A DNA stretch of 64,000 nucleotides, taken from contig NZ_SMRT01000008.1 in the NCBI RefSeq assembly GCF_004354045.1, forward strand, positions 62,001 through 126,000. The letters are read 5' to 3'. The translations under genes were made by a program, and so were the position numbers. Below, one piece after another: positions 7,964-16,302 of this stretch. This DNA comes from Paenibacillus piri. Its GTDB lineage: Bacteria > Bacillota > Bacilli > Paenibacillales > NBRC-103111. The notes beneath the pieces were generated by a model that was given only the letters and a program-made list of their open reading frames with translations, did no database searches and was not told the origin of the DNA. Numbering within the stretch: position 1 is the stretch's first letter; every line of letters begins with the position of its first letter.

Positions 7964-10850
7964 GGCGGCGGCGCAGCCGCCTGCTGCCTATCTCGGCGGA
8001 CCGCAGGAGCAGCCCCAATCATGGGCGGCGCGTCTAGTTCCCGCGCTGCTGATGTTTTGGCTGCTTCGCGAATGGCTCGTTCCGTTGGAACGGTTATCCG
8101 ATATGACGGAAATATACCGGATCACGCCATTCCTGATCGCCTTCGGCATATTTCTGGCACTCGATGTGCTTCGCGTGGCCGGCGTGGCCGGCTGGCCGTT
8201 GAAAGCCGCCGTCATCGTCGGCGCTGCGGCGATTGTCCACAGCGGACAAGCGATTCCCGATGCCGGCTGGTGGGCCGGTCTGCTTCGCGACGTGTCTGGC
8301 GATGCGCTGGATATAGTGCAATGGAACTTCGCCGGGCTGGAGCCGGTAACCCGGACCATGTTGTTCCTTGCGGGCTGGTCGTTTTTTATTTGGGTGGCGC
8401 AAACGTTTGCCGCGGAGCGTCAGCAGATCGGCTGGTTTGTGCTGATGACGCTGTGCTACTTGACACTGCTGCAGCTGATCTTCGACTTGGACATGTCCGA
8501 CGCGCTGCTGCGGTCGGCGGGAGCCGGCCTGTTACTCCTGTCTTCGCTGCAGACCGAACGGTGGCTGCGCTGGCGGCAGGAACCGTCAGAGCATGCCTTC
8601 ATGCCGGCTGTTGCCCGCGGACTGCTGTTTCGGGCAAGCCGATTTGCCGCGGGCTCGTCAGCCGATGCGGCGGAACGCCGGACGGCGGCATTGACCGGCA
8701 GTCGACGCCGCCTTGGCGCAGCAGGCGCGCAAGCTGCGTCGCTCCCCGTCGGCCAACATCGCACCGGAGCAGCGGGTTCGCAAGCCGCATCTTACGCAGC
8801 AGGCCATCGCTACGGTGGCGCAGCAGGCGCGCAAGCCGTATCTTACACCGCAGGCCATTGCTACGGTGGCGCAATAGCTGTGCAAACGGCAGCTCATGGC
8901 AGTCGCCGCCACGTCACGGCAGCAGGCATGCAAGCCGCCTCGCAAGCCCCCGGCCATCGCCGATCGCGCGCAGCAGCTTCGCTGGCCGGCGGGCTCGCAG
9001 TAGCTGCGCTTTGCCTGCTGGGCGCATCGATCGGTGCGGCGCAGCATTCGCAGCCAAGCAAGCAGGTGGACTGGTCCGGTTTTATTGCCGCCGCGGAACG
9101 GCTCGTCCCGTCTTCGGCATGGAATGCGTTCAGCATGCCGGGAGGGGGACGGCTGGCGTCCGTCAAAGCCAAAACCGGCTATGGCACTGACGATTCGCAG
9201 CTCGGATTTCCGCTGGAGCCGGACGATCAGCTCGCTTTTACAGCATATACCACTCAACTAACCTACTGGCGGGGCGAAACCAAAAATGTGTACACCGGGC
9301 ACGGCTGGTCGCAATCGTATTCCCCGTCGGTACAAAATATTAACGACGCCGCGATGACAGCTTCCGATGCTTCCGCTGCGCAGACGGAATTCAGCTCCGG
9401 CGCAGCCAAGACTATGGTCCGGCAGCAAATAATGCTCAAGCAAAGCGGACTCGGCGGCCAGCTGTTTTTAGGCGGCGACATCATGAAGGTCGAGGCTATG
9501 GTCTCCCTGAAGGGGGAGGCGATTTCGACCGAGTGGCTGTGGCGCGGCAAGCTGACCGACCGCGTCATTCTTCCGGTATTGACCGATCCGCTTGATTCTT
9601 ACAAGGTGCAGGTGCTGGCCTGGAACCAGTCGGCGCCGACGGACGGCTCAACGGCGGCTTATGCATTTCCTCACGACATCGAAGACGCTTATTTGCAGCT
9701 GCCCGACAAGCTGCCGGCGAGGGTCGGCGAGCTGGCCGACAAATTGACCGAGGGTCTGGCTTCTCCGTACGACAAGGTGAAGGCGATTGAACGGTATTTG
9801 CGGACAAGCTACATATACAGCATGGAACAGAGCAAACCGCCGTCGGACGGCCAGGACTTCGTCGATCAGTTTCTGTTCGTGCAGAAGGCGGGTTATTGTG
9901 ATCATTTTTCCACCGCCATGGCTGTTATGCTTCGTTCGATTGGCATTCCATCGCGCTGGGCCAAAGGCTTCGGCCCGGGCGAGATTACGGCTGCGAAGCC
10001 GGCAAACGGCGCTGTCGACGACCCAGCCGCTGTCGAATATACCGTGGAGGTGCGCAATAAGGATGCGCATTCGTGGGTTGAGGTTTATTTTCCGTCCAGC
10101 GGGTGGGTTCCGTTCGACCCTACCCCCGGCTACGCCGGGGTAAACGCATTGTCGAGCCAGGCAGCAATAGATGCCGCCGCTTTGCCGCATGGCGCTGACG
10201 GGCAGCAGGCAGACACCGTCACGCAGCCCTCTCCGGACCATCGGCCGGAGCCGTCCTTCGTCCTCTCCATGGAGCGGGTTATCCCCATGCTGGCCGAATT
10301 CGCGGAGGCTTTGTCCACATACGTCTCGGCGATCGGGCGGCTGTTCCACAGCTTCGACCTGTGGGCAGGCAGGAAGCTGGCGTTATCCTTGTGGATTATG
10401 ATGGCGGCGATACTGCTCCTGCTTGTCCACATGTGGATAAAGCGAAAAAGGAGCATTGGCGCATCCGATGATCCGCCTGCTTCCGTACCCGGTCGCGGAG
10501 TAGGTGCGGGTGCCGTTTCGTCCCGTATCGTCATCCACGCAACCGAAAGTTTAAGGTCGTGGCAAACGATCCGGCTGTCCGAACGGATTTGGGGCAAGCT
10601 GCAAAAACGGTGGGGGCGCTCCGGTCCGGCCCAGACGATGCGCGAGTATTTGCTGACTCGCCCTTTTTCAACCGATGAACAGCGAAGCGCGCTGCTTCAT
10701 CTTGTACGGCTGCTGGAAGCGATCCGCTATCATCGAGGCCCCGGGAGGGTCACGCACAGCCAGCTTTATGCCGCTTGGCGCGAGCTGAAGCGGGCGTCGG
10801 GGGCAGGCGGCAATCGCAACCAAGCCGTTAATCCTGCAGACCATTTATAA
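7926..10850 (+). CDS. TgpA-like membrane transglutaminase
   Basis: A 974-residue polytopic membrane protein. N-terminal helices (to about residue 215) match the TgpA/DUF3488 membrane region. A hydrophilic segment with 17-residue tandem repeats follows, then one more helix. The extracytoplasmic transglutaminase core has the catalytic triad: Cys in KAGYCDHFSTAM, His in KDAHSWVEVYF, Asp in WVPFDPTPGY. A last helix (LWIMMAAILLLLVHMWI) and a DUF4129-like cytoplasmic tail finish the protein. ATG 7926 is preferred since AAGGGGG lies 8 nt upstream; ATG 7920 is in frame but too close. Third gene of the MoxR operon. A cell-surface cross-linking or peptidase-like role is inferred from family. Confidence 0.88.
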   Translation: MPRMPIDPPPSSKAAAQPPAAYLGGPQEQPQSWAARLVPALLMFWLLREWLVPLERLSDMTEIYRITPFLIAFGIFLALDVLRVAGVAGWPLKAAVIVGAAAIVHSGQAIPDAGWWAGLLRDVSGDALDIVQWNFAGLEPVTRTMLFLAGWSFFIWVAQTFAAERQQIGWFVLMTLCYLTLLQLIFDLDMSDALLRSAGAGLLLLSSLQTERWLRWRQEPSEHAFMPAVARGLLFRASRFAAGSSADAAERRTAALTGSRRRLGAAGAQAASLPVGQHRTGAAGSQAASYAAGHRYGGAAGAQAVSYTAGHCYGGAIAVQTAAHGSRRHVTAAGMQAASQAPGHRRSRAAASLAGGLAVAALCLLGASIGAAQHSQPSKQVDWSGFIAAAERLVPSSAWNAFSMPGGGRLASVKAKTGYGTDDSQLGFPLEPDDQLAFTAYTTQLTYWRGETKNVYTGHGWSQSYSPSVQNINDAAMTASDASAAQTEFSSGAAKTMVRQQIMLKQSGLGGQLFLGGDIMKVEAMVSLKGEAISTEWLWRGKLTDRVILPVLTDPLDSYKVQVLAWNQSAPTDGSTAAYAFPHDIEDAYLQLPDKLPARVGELADKLTEGLASPYDKVKAIERYLRTSYIYSMEQSKPPSDGQDFVDQFLFVQKAGYCDHFSTAMAVMLRSIGIPSRWAKGFGPGEITAAKPANGAVDDPAAVEYTVEVRNKDAHSWVEVYFPSSGWVPFDPTPGYAGVNALSSQAAIDAAALPHGADGQQADTVTQPSPDHRPEPSFVLSMERVIPMLAEFAEALSTYVSAIGRLFHSFDLWAGRKLALSLWIMMAAILLLLVHMWIKRKRSIGASDDPPASVPGRGVGAGAVSSRIVIHATESLRSWQTIRLSERIWGKLQKRWGRSGPAQTMREYLLTRPFSTDEQRSALLHLVRLLEAIRYHRGPGRVTHSQLYAAWRELKRASGAGGNRNQAVNPADHL
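8715..8966 (+). repeat. Five tandem 51-bp repeats inside the transglutaminase gene
   Basis: Five consecutive units of 51 bp (17 codons; the last unit one codon short) keep the reading frame. Unit starts are about 8715, 8766, 8817, 8868 and 8919, with peptide pattern GAAGxQAxSxxxGHxxG. Units 2 and 3 are nearly identical in DNA; units 1, 4 and 5 have diverged. They lie between two membrane segments, in the cytoplasmic or loop region of the protein. Confidence 0.85.
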
Positions 10851-10880
10851 CGTTAATCTGCAGCCATGTAAAATATCGGA

Positions 10881-10917
10881 GCAGTCGGATGAGGTAGTCC
10901 ATACGGCTGCTTTTTTC
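10881..10917 (+). terminator. Terminator after the MoxR operon
   Basis: Stem GCAGTCG...CGGCTGC (one wobble) followed by TTTTTT, 30 nt beyond the transglutaminase stop. The next dispersed repeats start right behind it. Confidence 0.65.
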
Positions 10918-10918
10918 T

Positions 10919-10978
10919 GTTTCGCATAGTTTTGACAAACGCACAAGAGCCCCTAAGGACGGGAATGCCGTTTAACTT
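10919..10978 (+). repeat. Dispersed terminator-associated repeat, copy 2
   Basis: Contains TTTTGACAAACGCAC, a CCCTAAGGACGGG centre and ATGCCGTTTAAC. It starts 2 nt after the preceding T-tract and is followed in tandem by copy 3. Confidence 0.65.
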
Positions 10979-11001
10979 AGAGAAAGAACGTATGAGTGTG
11001 T

Positions 11002-11061
11002 AGCTTTTGCGCACACAGCCTTGACAAACGCACCCGTCCTTGAGGACGGCGACCCCGTCCC
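11002..11061 (+). repeat. Dispersed terminator-associated repeat, copy 3
   Basis: Contains GCCTTGACAAACGCAC, a perfect GTCCTTGAGGAC hairpin centre and GGCGACCCCGTCCC. It is tandem with copy 2 in the gap before guaA. Confidence 0.7.
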
Positions 11062-11247
11062 TCGTTCGCTTCGCACGGTTGTAGCGATGCAGCGGCCCGG
11101 TTCATGGCAATGACGGACACGGTTCGGGGCGGCAGCATTATACAATAGCTGATTCATGTTTAAACTATACGGAAAGTTCCGAGGACCATCGCGTTGGAAG
11201 CGGCGGGAGGCAATTCGCGCGGGCGGGTGGCTTTTTTCAGACAGGCA

Positions 11248-11276
11248 TTGCCCTTTCCGATGCGGAAGCTTATAAT
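11248..11276 (+). promoter_or_regulatory. Putative sigma-A promoter of guaA
   Basis: TTGCCC (11248-11253), 17-bp spacer, TATAAT (11271-11276). It would give an untranslated leader of about 175 nt before guaA. I see no purine riboswitch core in that leader. Confidence 0.6.
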
Positions 11277-11457
11277 ATTGTCTATTGATTTAGCAGGGCG
11301 TAGTGCGGAGAAAATTCGGATGTACACGAGGGCGTATATGATGTGAAATTCAGCCTGTGCTTATGACAACCGTTTTGCCCGAGTCAAATTGGAGCGGCGT
11401 GTGGCTTTCCGGCGGGGAGTCCGGCGCTGCTTCCGTAGAAACGATTAGGAGGAAATT

Positions 11458-12996
11458 ATGGATAAGCCGAACGAACTTATTGTCGTATTGGATTTTGGCG
11501 GACAGTACAATCAGCTGATTGCGCGCCGGATCCGGGATTTGGGCGTGTACAGCGAGCTGCTGCCTTACAATACGACGGTTGAAAAACTAAAGCAGCTGCA
11601 GCCGAAGGGGATCGTATTCTCGGGAGGACCGTTGAGCGTATACGGGGAAAACGCCCCCCACGTAGACCCGGCGGTTTATGATCTGGGCATTCCGATTTTC
11701 GGTATTTGCTACGGGATGCAGCTGATGGCCTATCAACTGCAGGGCAAGGTGGAACGGGCGTCCAAGCGCGAATACGGCAAAGCCGAGGTCGATTTCGCCG
11801 ATCATTGCCGGCTTGCGCATGGATTGGACAAGCAGCAGACCGTATGGATGAGCCATGGCGACCATGTCGTCGAGCTTCCGGAAGGCTTTGTTATCGATGC
11901 CAGCACGGAGCATGCGCCTGTGGCGGCGATGAGCCATCCGGACAAAAACATGTTTGCCGTCCAATTCCATCCGGAGGTACGGCATTCCGTATACGGCAAC
12001 GACATGATTCATAATTTCCTGTATAAAGTATGCGGCTGTGAAGGCAAATGGAGCATGGAAAGCTTCATCGAGGATGCGATCCGCGACATTCGCAGCCAGG
12101 TCGGCGACAAGAAGGTGCTATGTGCGCTCAGCGGAGGCGTGGATTCGTCCGTTGTCGCGATGTTGATTCACAAAGCGATCGGCGATCAACTGACCTGCAT
12201 GTTTATCGACCACGGCTTCCTGCGCAAGGGGGAAGCGGAAGGCGTTATGGATACCTTTGTCGGCAAATTCGATATGAAGGTAGTCAAAATCGATGCCCGC
12301 GACCGTTTCATGGGCAAGCTGGCCGGCGTGGACGACCCCGAGCAAAAACGGAAGCTGATCGGAACGGAATTCATTCGCGTGTTCGAGGAAGAATCTGCGA
12401 AATTCGACGATTTTTCTTTCCTGGCTCAAGGAACGCTGTACACGGACATTGTCGAAAGTGGTACGGCTACAGCGCACACGATCAAATCGCATCACAATGT
12501 CGGCGGGCTGCCTGAAGATATGAAATTCGAGCTGGTCGAGCCGTTGAAGGCGTTGTTCAAGGACGAGGTACGTAAAGTTGGGGAAGAATGCGGACTGCCT
12601 GCGGAAATCGTATGGCGCCAGCCGTTCCCGGGCCCAGGTCTCGCTATTCGCGTATTAGGCGAAGTGACAGAGGAGAAGCTGACGATCGTCCGCGAATCCG
12701 ATGCCATCCTGCGCGACGAAATCGCCAAAGCCGGCTTGGATCGCGAGATTTGGCAGTATTTCACAGCTCTTCCGAACATGAAAAGCGTAGGCGTCATGGG
12801 CGACGCGCGTACGTATTCTTATACCGTGGGAATCCGCGCGGTCACTTCGATCGACGGCATGACCGCCGACTGGGCACGCATTCCTTGGGATGTGCTGGAA
12901 AAAATTTCGGTGCGGATCGTAAATGAAGTCGATAACGTAAACCGCATCGTGTATGACATTACATCCAAGCCGCCGGCTACCATTGAGTGGGAGTAG
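11458..12996 (+). CDS. guaA: GMP synthase (glutamine-hydrolysing)
   Basis: A 512-residue cytoplasmic enzyme converting XMP plus glutamine and ATP to GMP, the last step of guanylate synthesis. The N-terminal class I glutamine amidotransferase has its nucleophile Cys in FGICYGMQ (about 84) and the His-Glu pair in FHPEV. The ATP pyrophosphatase domain has the PP-loop CALSGGVDSSV, and the C-terminal dimerisation domain ends in PPATIEWE, as in typical full-length GuaA. The start follows AGGAGG. It shares the theme of purine supply with the riboswitch-controlled permease downstream. Confidence 0.98.
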   Translation: MDKPNELIVVLDFGGQYNQLIARRIRDLGVYSELLPYNTTVEKLKQLQPKGIVFSGGPLSVYGENAPHVDPAVYDLGIPIFGICYGMQLMAYQLQGKVERASKREYGKAEVDFADHCRLAHGLDKQQTVWMSHGDHVVELPEGFVIDASTEHAPVAAMSHPDKNMFAVQFHPEVRHSVYGNDMIHNFLYKVCGCEGKWSMESFIEDAIRDIRSQVGDKKVLCALSGGVDSSVVAMLIHKAIGDQLTCMFIDHGFLRKGEAEGVMDTFVGKFDMKVVKIDARDRFMGKLAGVDDPEQKRKLIGTEFIRVFEEESAKFDDFSFLAQGTLYTDIVESGTATAHTIKSHHNVGGLPEDMKFELVEPLKALFKDEVRKVGEECGLPAEIVWRQPFPGPGLAIRVLGEVTEEKLTIVRESDAILRDEIAKAGLDREIWQYFTALPNMKSVGVMGDARTYSYTVGIRAVTSIDGMTADWARIPWDVLEKISVRIVNEVDNVNRIVYDITSKPPATIEWE

Positions 12997-13079
12997 GTTG
13001 GATAAATTTAATGTCGTGCAACGTTTGGAAGCCTTGATGCATAAGGGTTTATGGCGCTGACGATATAGAAATTCCGCGT

Positions 13080-13100
13080 CCACCTGCAACGATAGAGTGC
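13080..13100 (+). other. Second, diverged copy of the guaA 3' end
   Basis: These 21 nt encode PPATIEC in one frame. They match the last codons of guaA (12970-12990, PPATIEW) at every first and second codon position; all differences are at third positions. This could be a remnant of an element that integrated at the guaA 3' end, a known integration target, or of a former second guaA. No integrase is present. Confidence 0.4.
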
Positions 13101-13109
13101 AAAATAATG

Positions 13110-13156
13110 ACTCTCTTTTATCTGCGTAGTTTAGCAAATAGAAGGGAGTTTTTTTT
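13110..13156 (+). terminator. Terminator downstream of guaA
   Basis: A 12-bp stem ACTCTCTTTTAT / ATAGAAGGGAGT with two wobble pairs, followed by eight T. It probably ends the guaA transcript. The rest of the 12997-13332 gap shows only the guaA-like fragment. Confidence 0.8.
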
Positions 13157-13332
13157 ATGAACACAAGAGCATACTGCTCCCAAAGACGAACCATTGCAGA
13201 ATCATGCAGTTGCACTTATCGTAGAAACTTTGTTAAAGCATGTAATTCTATTCCATGATAATTATCCATGCACTTGAACAAGTTATCACATACGATATAC
13301 CATAATCCAATTTGATGGGAAGGTGTATCAGG

Positions 13333-13800
13333 ATGTCATGTTCGTGTGGATGTGGAAGAAAGCGCCAAAATCGCATGATCAGTACTCGAATCGGAAATGC
13401 TATGCTGTCGGTTCCATCATTTATCTGTAAGGGTCATAAACGCCGAGGTGCGGTTGGTTGTTGCTTTAAGTCACATCTAAGAGGCGAAGGAATAAAAAGG
13501 GTGCCAGGAACTCGCAACGTATACTTTGCAGATGCTAATTTAATATGCACGGGAGCCCTTTGTTCTGGTCGTGATAGGGACATTGTTTTTGAATGGACAT
13601 TAACACCTATCGATAAAGCAAATCCAGGTAATCTTAGGATTGTGGGAAATTCACGTAGAGTAGGCAACGACAGAGTTGAAATCGCAGGAACCGGTACTTT
13701 CGATCTGCACGTAAGAGTTATCTTTAAATGCACACGAGTAAGTTTTCGAGTATTTATTGACAATTGTGTAAGTACGAGGACTGTACGATTCACCCAGTGA
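13333..13800 (+). CDS. Small cysteine-rich protein of unknown function
   Basis: A predicted 155-residue basic protein that I do not recognise. The N-terminus is MSCSCGCGRKRQ, followed by CKG, GCC, ICTGALC, KCT and NC, giving about a dozen cysteines. No signal peptide or membrane helix is visible. The C-terminal half looks beta-rich (alternating hydrophobics, TFDLHVRVIFKCTRVSFRVFI). ATG 13333 is chosen because AAGGTG ends 7 nt upstream; an upstream ATG at 13312 is possible. It sits alone between guaA and the permease, with codon use less GC-rich than its neighbours and a strong terminator after it. This fits a small accessory gene. A metal-binding or spore/surface structural protein is possible but unproved. 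Confidence 0.6.
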   Translation: MSCSCGCGRKRQNRMISTRIGNAMLSVPSFICKGHKRRGAVGCCFKSHLRGEGIKRVPGTRNVYFADANLICTGALCSGRDRDIVFEWTLTPIDKANPGNLRIVGNSRRVGNDRVEIAGTGTFDLHVRVIFKCTRVSFRVFIDNCVSTRTVRFTQ

Positions 13801-13885
13801 ATAGAGCAAGATGATATTTTACAGATTGGGCGTTTGCATCGTCCTCTAAATGGTGTGAGGATAAAACGAGGAATACCGTATACGG

Positions 13886-13924
13886 AACCGTTTCTTGTCC
13901 GCATGGAGGAGGGACGGTTTTTTT
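13886..13924 (+). terminator. Terminator after the cysteine-rich gene
   Basis: Stem AACCGT (13886-13891) / ACGGTT (13914-13919) with further GTCC/GGA pairing inside, then seven T. A dispersed repeat follows at once. Confidence 0.7.
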
Positions 13925-13925
13925 C

Positions 13926-14004
13926 GTATAAGATTTTATACTTTGCTTCGCACAACCTTGATAAATGCGCTCGTCCCCCTAAGGGCGGCGAAGCCGTTTA
14001 TCCT
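13926..14004 (+). repeat. Dispersed terminator-associated repeat, copy 4
   Basis: Near-consensus copy: TATACTTTGCTTCGCACAA, CCTTGATAAATGCGCTCG, a CCCCCTAAGGGCGG centre and GGCGAAGCCGTTTATCC. CTTCGC and GCGAAG can pair as outer arms. It begins 2 nt after the T-tract. Confidence 0.75.
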
Positions 14005-14063
14005 TCGTTATCCAAATTTCCGAACAGGATTGAAAAAAATATGTCGAATGTTCGGAAAAGCGA

Positions 14064-14092
14064 TTGACAAGTTTCGTCATCACTCTTAGAAT
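14064..14092 (+). promoter_or_regulatory. Promoter of the guanine riboswitch-permease unit
   Basis: TTGACA (14064-14069), 17-bp spacer, TAGAAT (14087-14092): close to the sigma-A consensus, just upstream of the aptamer. Confidence 0.8.
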
Positions 14093-14120
14093 AAATGTTG
14101 GATATGAAGGGAATAACAGT

Positions 14121-14186
14121 TTCGTATAATCCCGGGAATTGGCCTGGGAGTCTCTACGAGATCACCGTAAATGATCTGGCTACGAA
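14121..14186 (+). promoter_or_regulatory. Guanine-class purine riboswitch aptamer
   Basis: P1 is TTCGTA / TACGAA. P2 is CCCGGGA...CCTGGGAG-like, and the J2/3 core is GTCTCTAC. P3 loop CACCGTAAATG matches the xpt aptamer loop. The ligand-pairing base after P3 is C (GGCTACG), which specifies guanine or hypoxanthine rather than adenine. An intrinsic terminator at 14289-14316 gives the expression platform: ligand binding should end transcription before the permease. Confidence 0.93.
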
Positions 14187-14288
14187 CATTCAAGGCGCAG
14201 GACGCAATCGTTCGACGCTCCAAAACCGGCCGCAGCGCAAGCTGTGCGGTTGTTGGCGCTGCGATGGCCGTCGGGCTTTGTATGCGGG

Positions 14289-14316
14289 CTCAGCATTGGA
14301 TCATGCTGAGTTTTTT
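14289..14316 (+). terminator. Riboswitch expression-platform terminator
   Basis: Perfect 8-bp stem CTCAGCAT / ATGCTGAG, 6-nt loop, followed by TTTTTT. It lies 33 nt before the permease start. Confidence 0.88.
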
Positions 14317-14348
14317 CGTTGTTCCAAAAACCAAAGGGGGATTTGGGA

Positions 14349-15746
14349 ATGGATCGATTTTTTAGGTTGAAGGAAAACGGGACGACCGTACGTACGGAAA
14401 TCATGGCTGGTTTGACGACCTTCATGACGATGGCGTATATTCTCGCGGTAAATCCGAACATTTTAAGCAATTTCGGATCCGGCGCGACAGGCATGGATTG
14501 GACGGCTGTATTCCTGGCAACGGCCATTGCTGCGGGTGTGATGACTATCGCAATGGGATTGTTCGTCAATTTTCCGGTCGCTTTGGCGCCGGGCATGGGT
14601 TTGAATGCTTATTTTGCAACGGTCATTCTTTCTTCGCAGGGCCATTTTACGTTTCAAATGGGGCTCGCTGCTGTATTTATTTCCGGTTTGATATTTATTG
14701 TGCTGACGGTAACGAAGGTACGCCAGCTGCTGCTGGTTGCCGTTCCGGACAGCTTGAAGCATGCGATTACGGTAGGGATCGGGCTGTTCATTACGATTAT
14801 CGGGTTGAAAAACAGCGGCCTGCTGACGGTGGCGGTGGAAGCTGGCAAAGATATCCCCGCCCACAAATTTACGGACGTTCTTTCTTTCGAAACGGTATTT
14901 CATATGGGCAGCATGAAGGATCCGGGAGTCATCTTGTGTATTCTCGGTCTGATCATCATTTCGGTTTTGATGGTGCTTCAAGTGCGCGGCGCGATTTTGT
15001 TCGGCATATTGCTGACGACAGTTATCGGTTATTTTATGGGACAAGTCGACCTGGGGACGCTGACCAATGCGAAGACAACCTGGGTTCCGGATATGGGCAA
15101 GCTGGCGTTCGCTCAGTTTGATTTCAACGGCTTGTTAAACGTAGGTATTATTTCGGTCATTGCAACGTTTACTTTCGTCGAATTGTTCGATACGTTCGGC
15201 ACGCTGGTCGGTACGGCCAACCGTGCAGGCATTATGAAAAATAAAGCGGAAGGCAACAAAAAAGTCGGCAAGGCGATGATGGTTGACGCGATCGCGGTCA
15301 GCGGCGGCGCGCTGGTGGGCACAAGCACCGTTACCGCGTACGTGGAAAGCGCGGCGGGCGTTGCCCAAGGCGGACGTACCGGCTTGACGGCGGTTACGAC
15401 GGGCGTTTGCTTTTTGCTGGCGCTGTTCCTTGCCCCTATCGCGGCTTTAATTCCCGGCTCCGCGACGGCGGCCGCATTAATTATTGTCGGCGTGCTGATG
15501 ATGCAATCGATTAAAGAAATCGATTTTCAAGATTTTGTCGTGGCGATTCCGGCGTTTTTCACGATCGTGTTCATGCCGTTTACTTACAACATCGCTAACG
15601 GTATTTCGTTCGGTATCGTGACGTATGTCATTCTGGCTTCCGTCGCAACGATGAGCGGACGCGGGCAGCATAAAGTTCATTGGCTGATGTGGGTTCTCAC
15701 CGTGCTTATTGTACTGCGTTACGTATTTATCGGCAGCGAAGGATAA
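14349..15746 (+). CDS. pbuG: Guanine/hypoxanthine permease (NCS2/AzgA-like)
   Basis: A 465-residue polytopic inner-membrane purine importer of the AzgA-like NCS2 subfamily, with about 12-13 hydrophobic segments. Recognisable blocks are TTFMTMAYILAVNP near the N-terminus, LGMG-like NFPVALAPGMGLNAYF, the FVELFDTFGTLVGTANRAG segment, and GTSTVTAYVESAAGVAQGGR. ATG 14349 has AAAGGGGGA upstream; an earlier in-frame ATG at 14319 lies too close to the terminator. The guanine riboswitch in its leader supports a guanine or hypoxanthine substrate; the precise choice between them is inferred. Confidence 0.93.
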   Translation: MDRFFRLKENGTTVRTEIMAGLTTFMTMAYILAVNPNILSNFGSGATGMDWTAVFLATAIAAGVMTIAMGLFVNFPVALAPGMGLNAYFATVILSSQGHFTFQMGLAAVFISGLIFIVLTVTKVRQLLLVAVPDSLKHAITVGIGLFITIIGLKNSGLLTVAVEAGKDIPAHKFTDVLSFETVFHMGSMKDPGVILCILGLIIISVLMVLQVRGAILFGILLTTVIGYFMGQVDLGTLTNAKTTWVPDMGKLAFAQFDFNGLLNVGIISVIATFTFVELFDTFGTLVGTANRAGIMKNKAEGNKKVGKAMMVDAIAVSGGALVGTSTVTAYVESAAGVAQGGRTGLTAVTTGVCFLLALFLAPIAALIPGSATAAALIIVGVLMMQSIKEIDFQDFVVAIPAFFTIVFMPFTYNIANGISFGIVTYVILASVATMSGRGQHKVHWLMWVLTVLIVLRYVFIGSEG

Positions 15747-15770
15747 AAATCAGACTAACTGCAGCAGATG

Positions 15771-15813
15771 GGCTCCGGCTGTTCATTTTCGTGAATGGCC
15801 GGGGCCTATTTTT
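15771..15813 (+). terminator. Terminator after the purine permease
   Basis: About 15 bp of stem, GGCTCCGGCTGTTCA / TGAATGGCCGGGGCC with wobbles, a TTTTCG loop and a TATTTTTC tail. Confidence 0.85.
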
Positions 15814-15855
15814 CAGAGAAGGACAGTTCGGGAGCAAAAATTTGAATATTGCGCA

Positions 15856-15884
15856 TTGACATCGCATGTGCAGCATACTATACT
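15856..15884 (+). promoter_or_regulatory. Promoter of the T-box-leuA unit
   Basis: TTGACA (15856-15861), 17-bp spacer, TATACT (15879-15884), about 20 nt before the first T-box stem I. I see no separate promoter for the second T-box. Confidence 0.85.
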
Positions 15885-15902
15885 AACAAACAATATCATA
15901 AA

Positions 15903-16194
15903 CGCGAAGAACGGGAACAGTAGTCGGCCGGATCTGTCTAGAGAGCTGCGGGGTGGTGCAACGCAGTCGGAGAAGCCAGCGAACCTCGCCCGGGAGCGGT
16001 GGAACTGAAACGGTGTAGCGCTGCACGCGCAAGTAGGTTCCAACGGGTTGCCTCCGTGACAAGGCCGTGCGAAAGAGGAACCAATCCTCTGCACCCAAAG
16101 GCGGACCTTCGGCTTGTGCCGGGGTCAACAAGAGTGGTACCGCGATAGACATAACGGTCTGTCGTCTCTTATACGGAGACGGCAGGCCTTTTTT
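15903..16194 (+). promoter_or_regulatory. T-box riboswitch 1, leucine-type specifier
   Basis: Stem I has the AGTAG bulge, AGAGAGCTGCGG and the GAACCTC specifier region. The codon CTC at 15985-15987 before GCCCGGGAG points to leucine tRNA. The conserved T-box AGAGTGGTACCGCG is at 16131-16144, and a 13-bp terminator GGTCTGTCGTCTC / GAGACGGCAGGCC with T-tract is at 16156-16194. Uncharged tRNA-Leu should promote antitermination. Confidence 0.93.
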
Positions 16195-16221
16195 AATTAC
16201 CGGAAAACCAGAAAAGCATTG

Positions 16222-16288
16222 GCTTTAAATTTTGTCCGGCACAACCTCGATAACGAAATTGTCCGCTAAGGACGGCTTTGATTGAGCC
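16222..16288 (+). repeat. Dispersed terminator-associated repeat, copy 5
   Basis: Degenerate copy between the two T-boxes: GGCACAACCTCGATAACG, a GTCCGCTAAGGAC hairpin centre, GGCTTTGATTGAGCC. It begins about 28 nt after the T-tract of the first T-box terminator. Confidence 0.6.
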
Positions 16289-16302
16289 TAAATATATTCA
16301 TC

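Noticed and set aside
11276..11457. Purine riboswitch in the guaA leader
   Set aside because: I looked for the TATAAT-type P1 and the CTAC / CGTAAATG core and did not find them here, only before the permease.
13157..13261. 34-codon frame directly after the guaA terminator
   Set aside because: Its start lies on the terminator T-tract and it has no ribosome binding site.
13434..13955. 173-codon - strand frame opposite the cysteine-rich gene
   Set aside because: The + strand frame has a good ribosome binding site and a terminator; the - strand one has neither.
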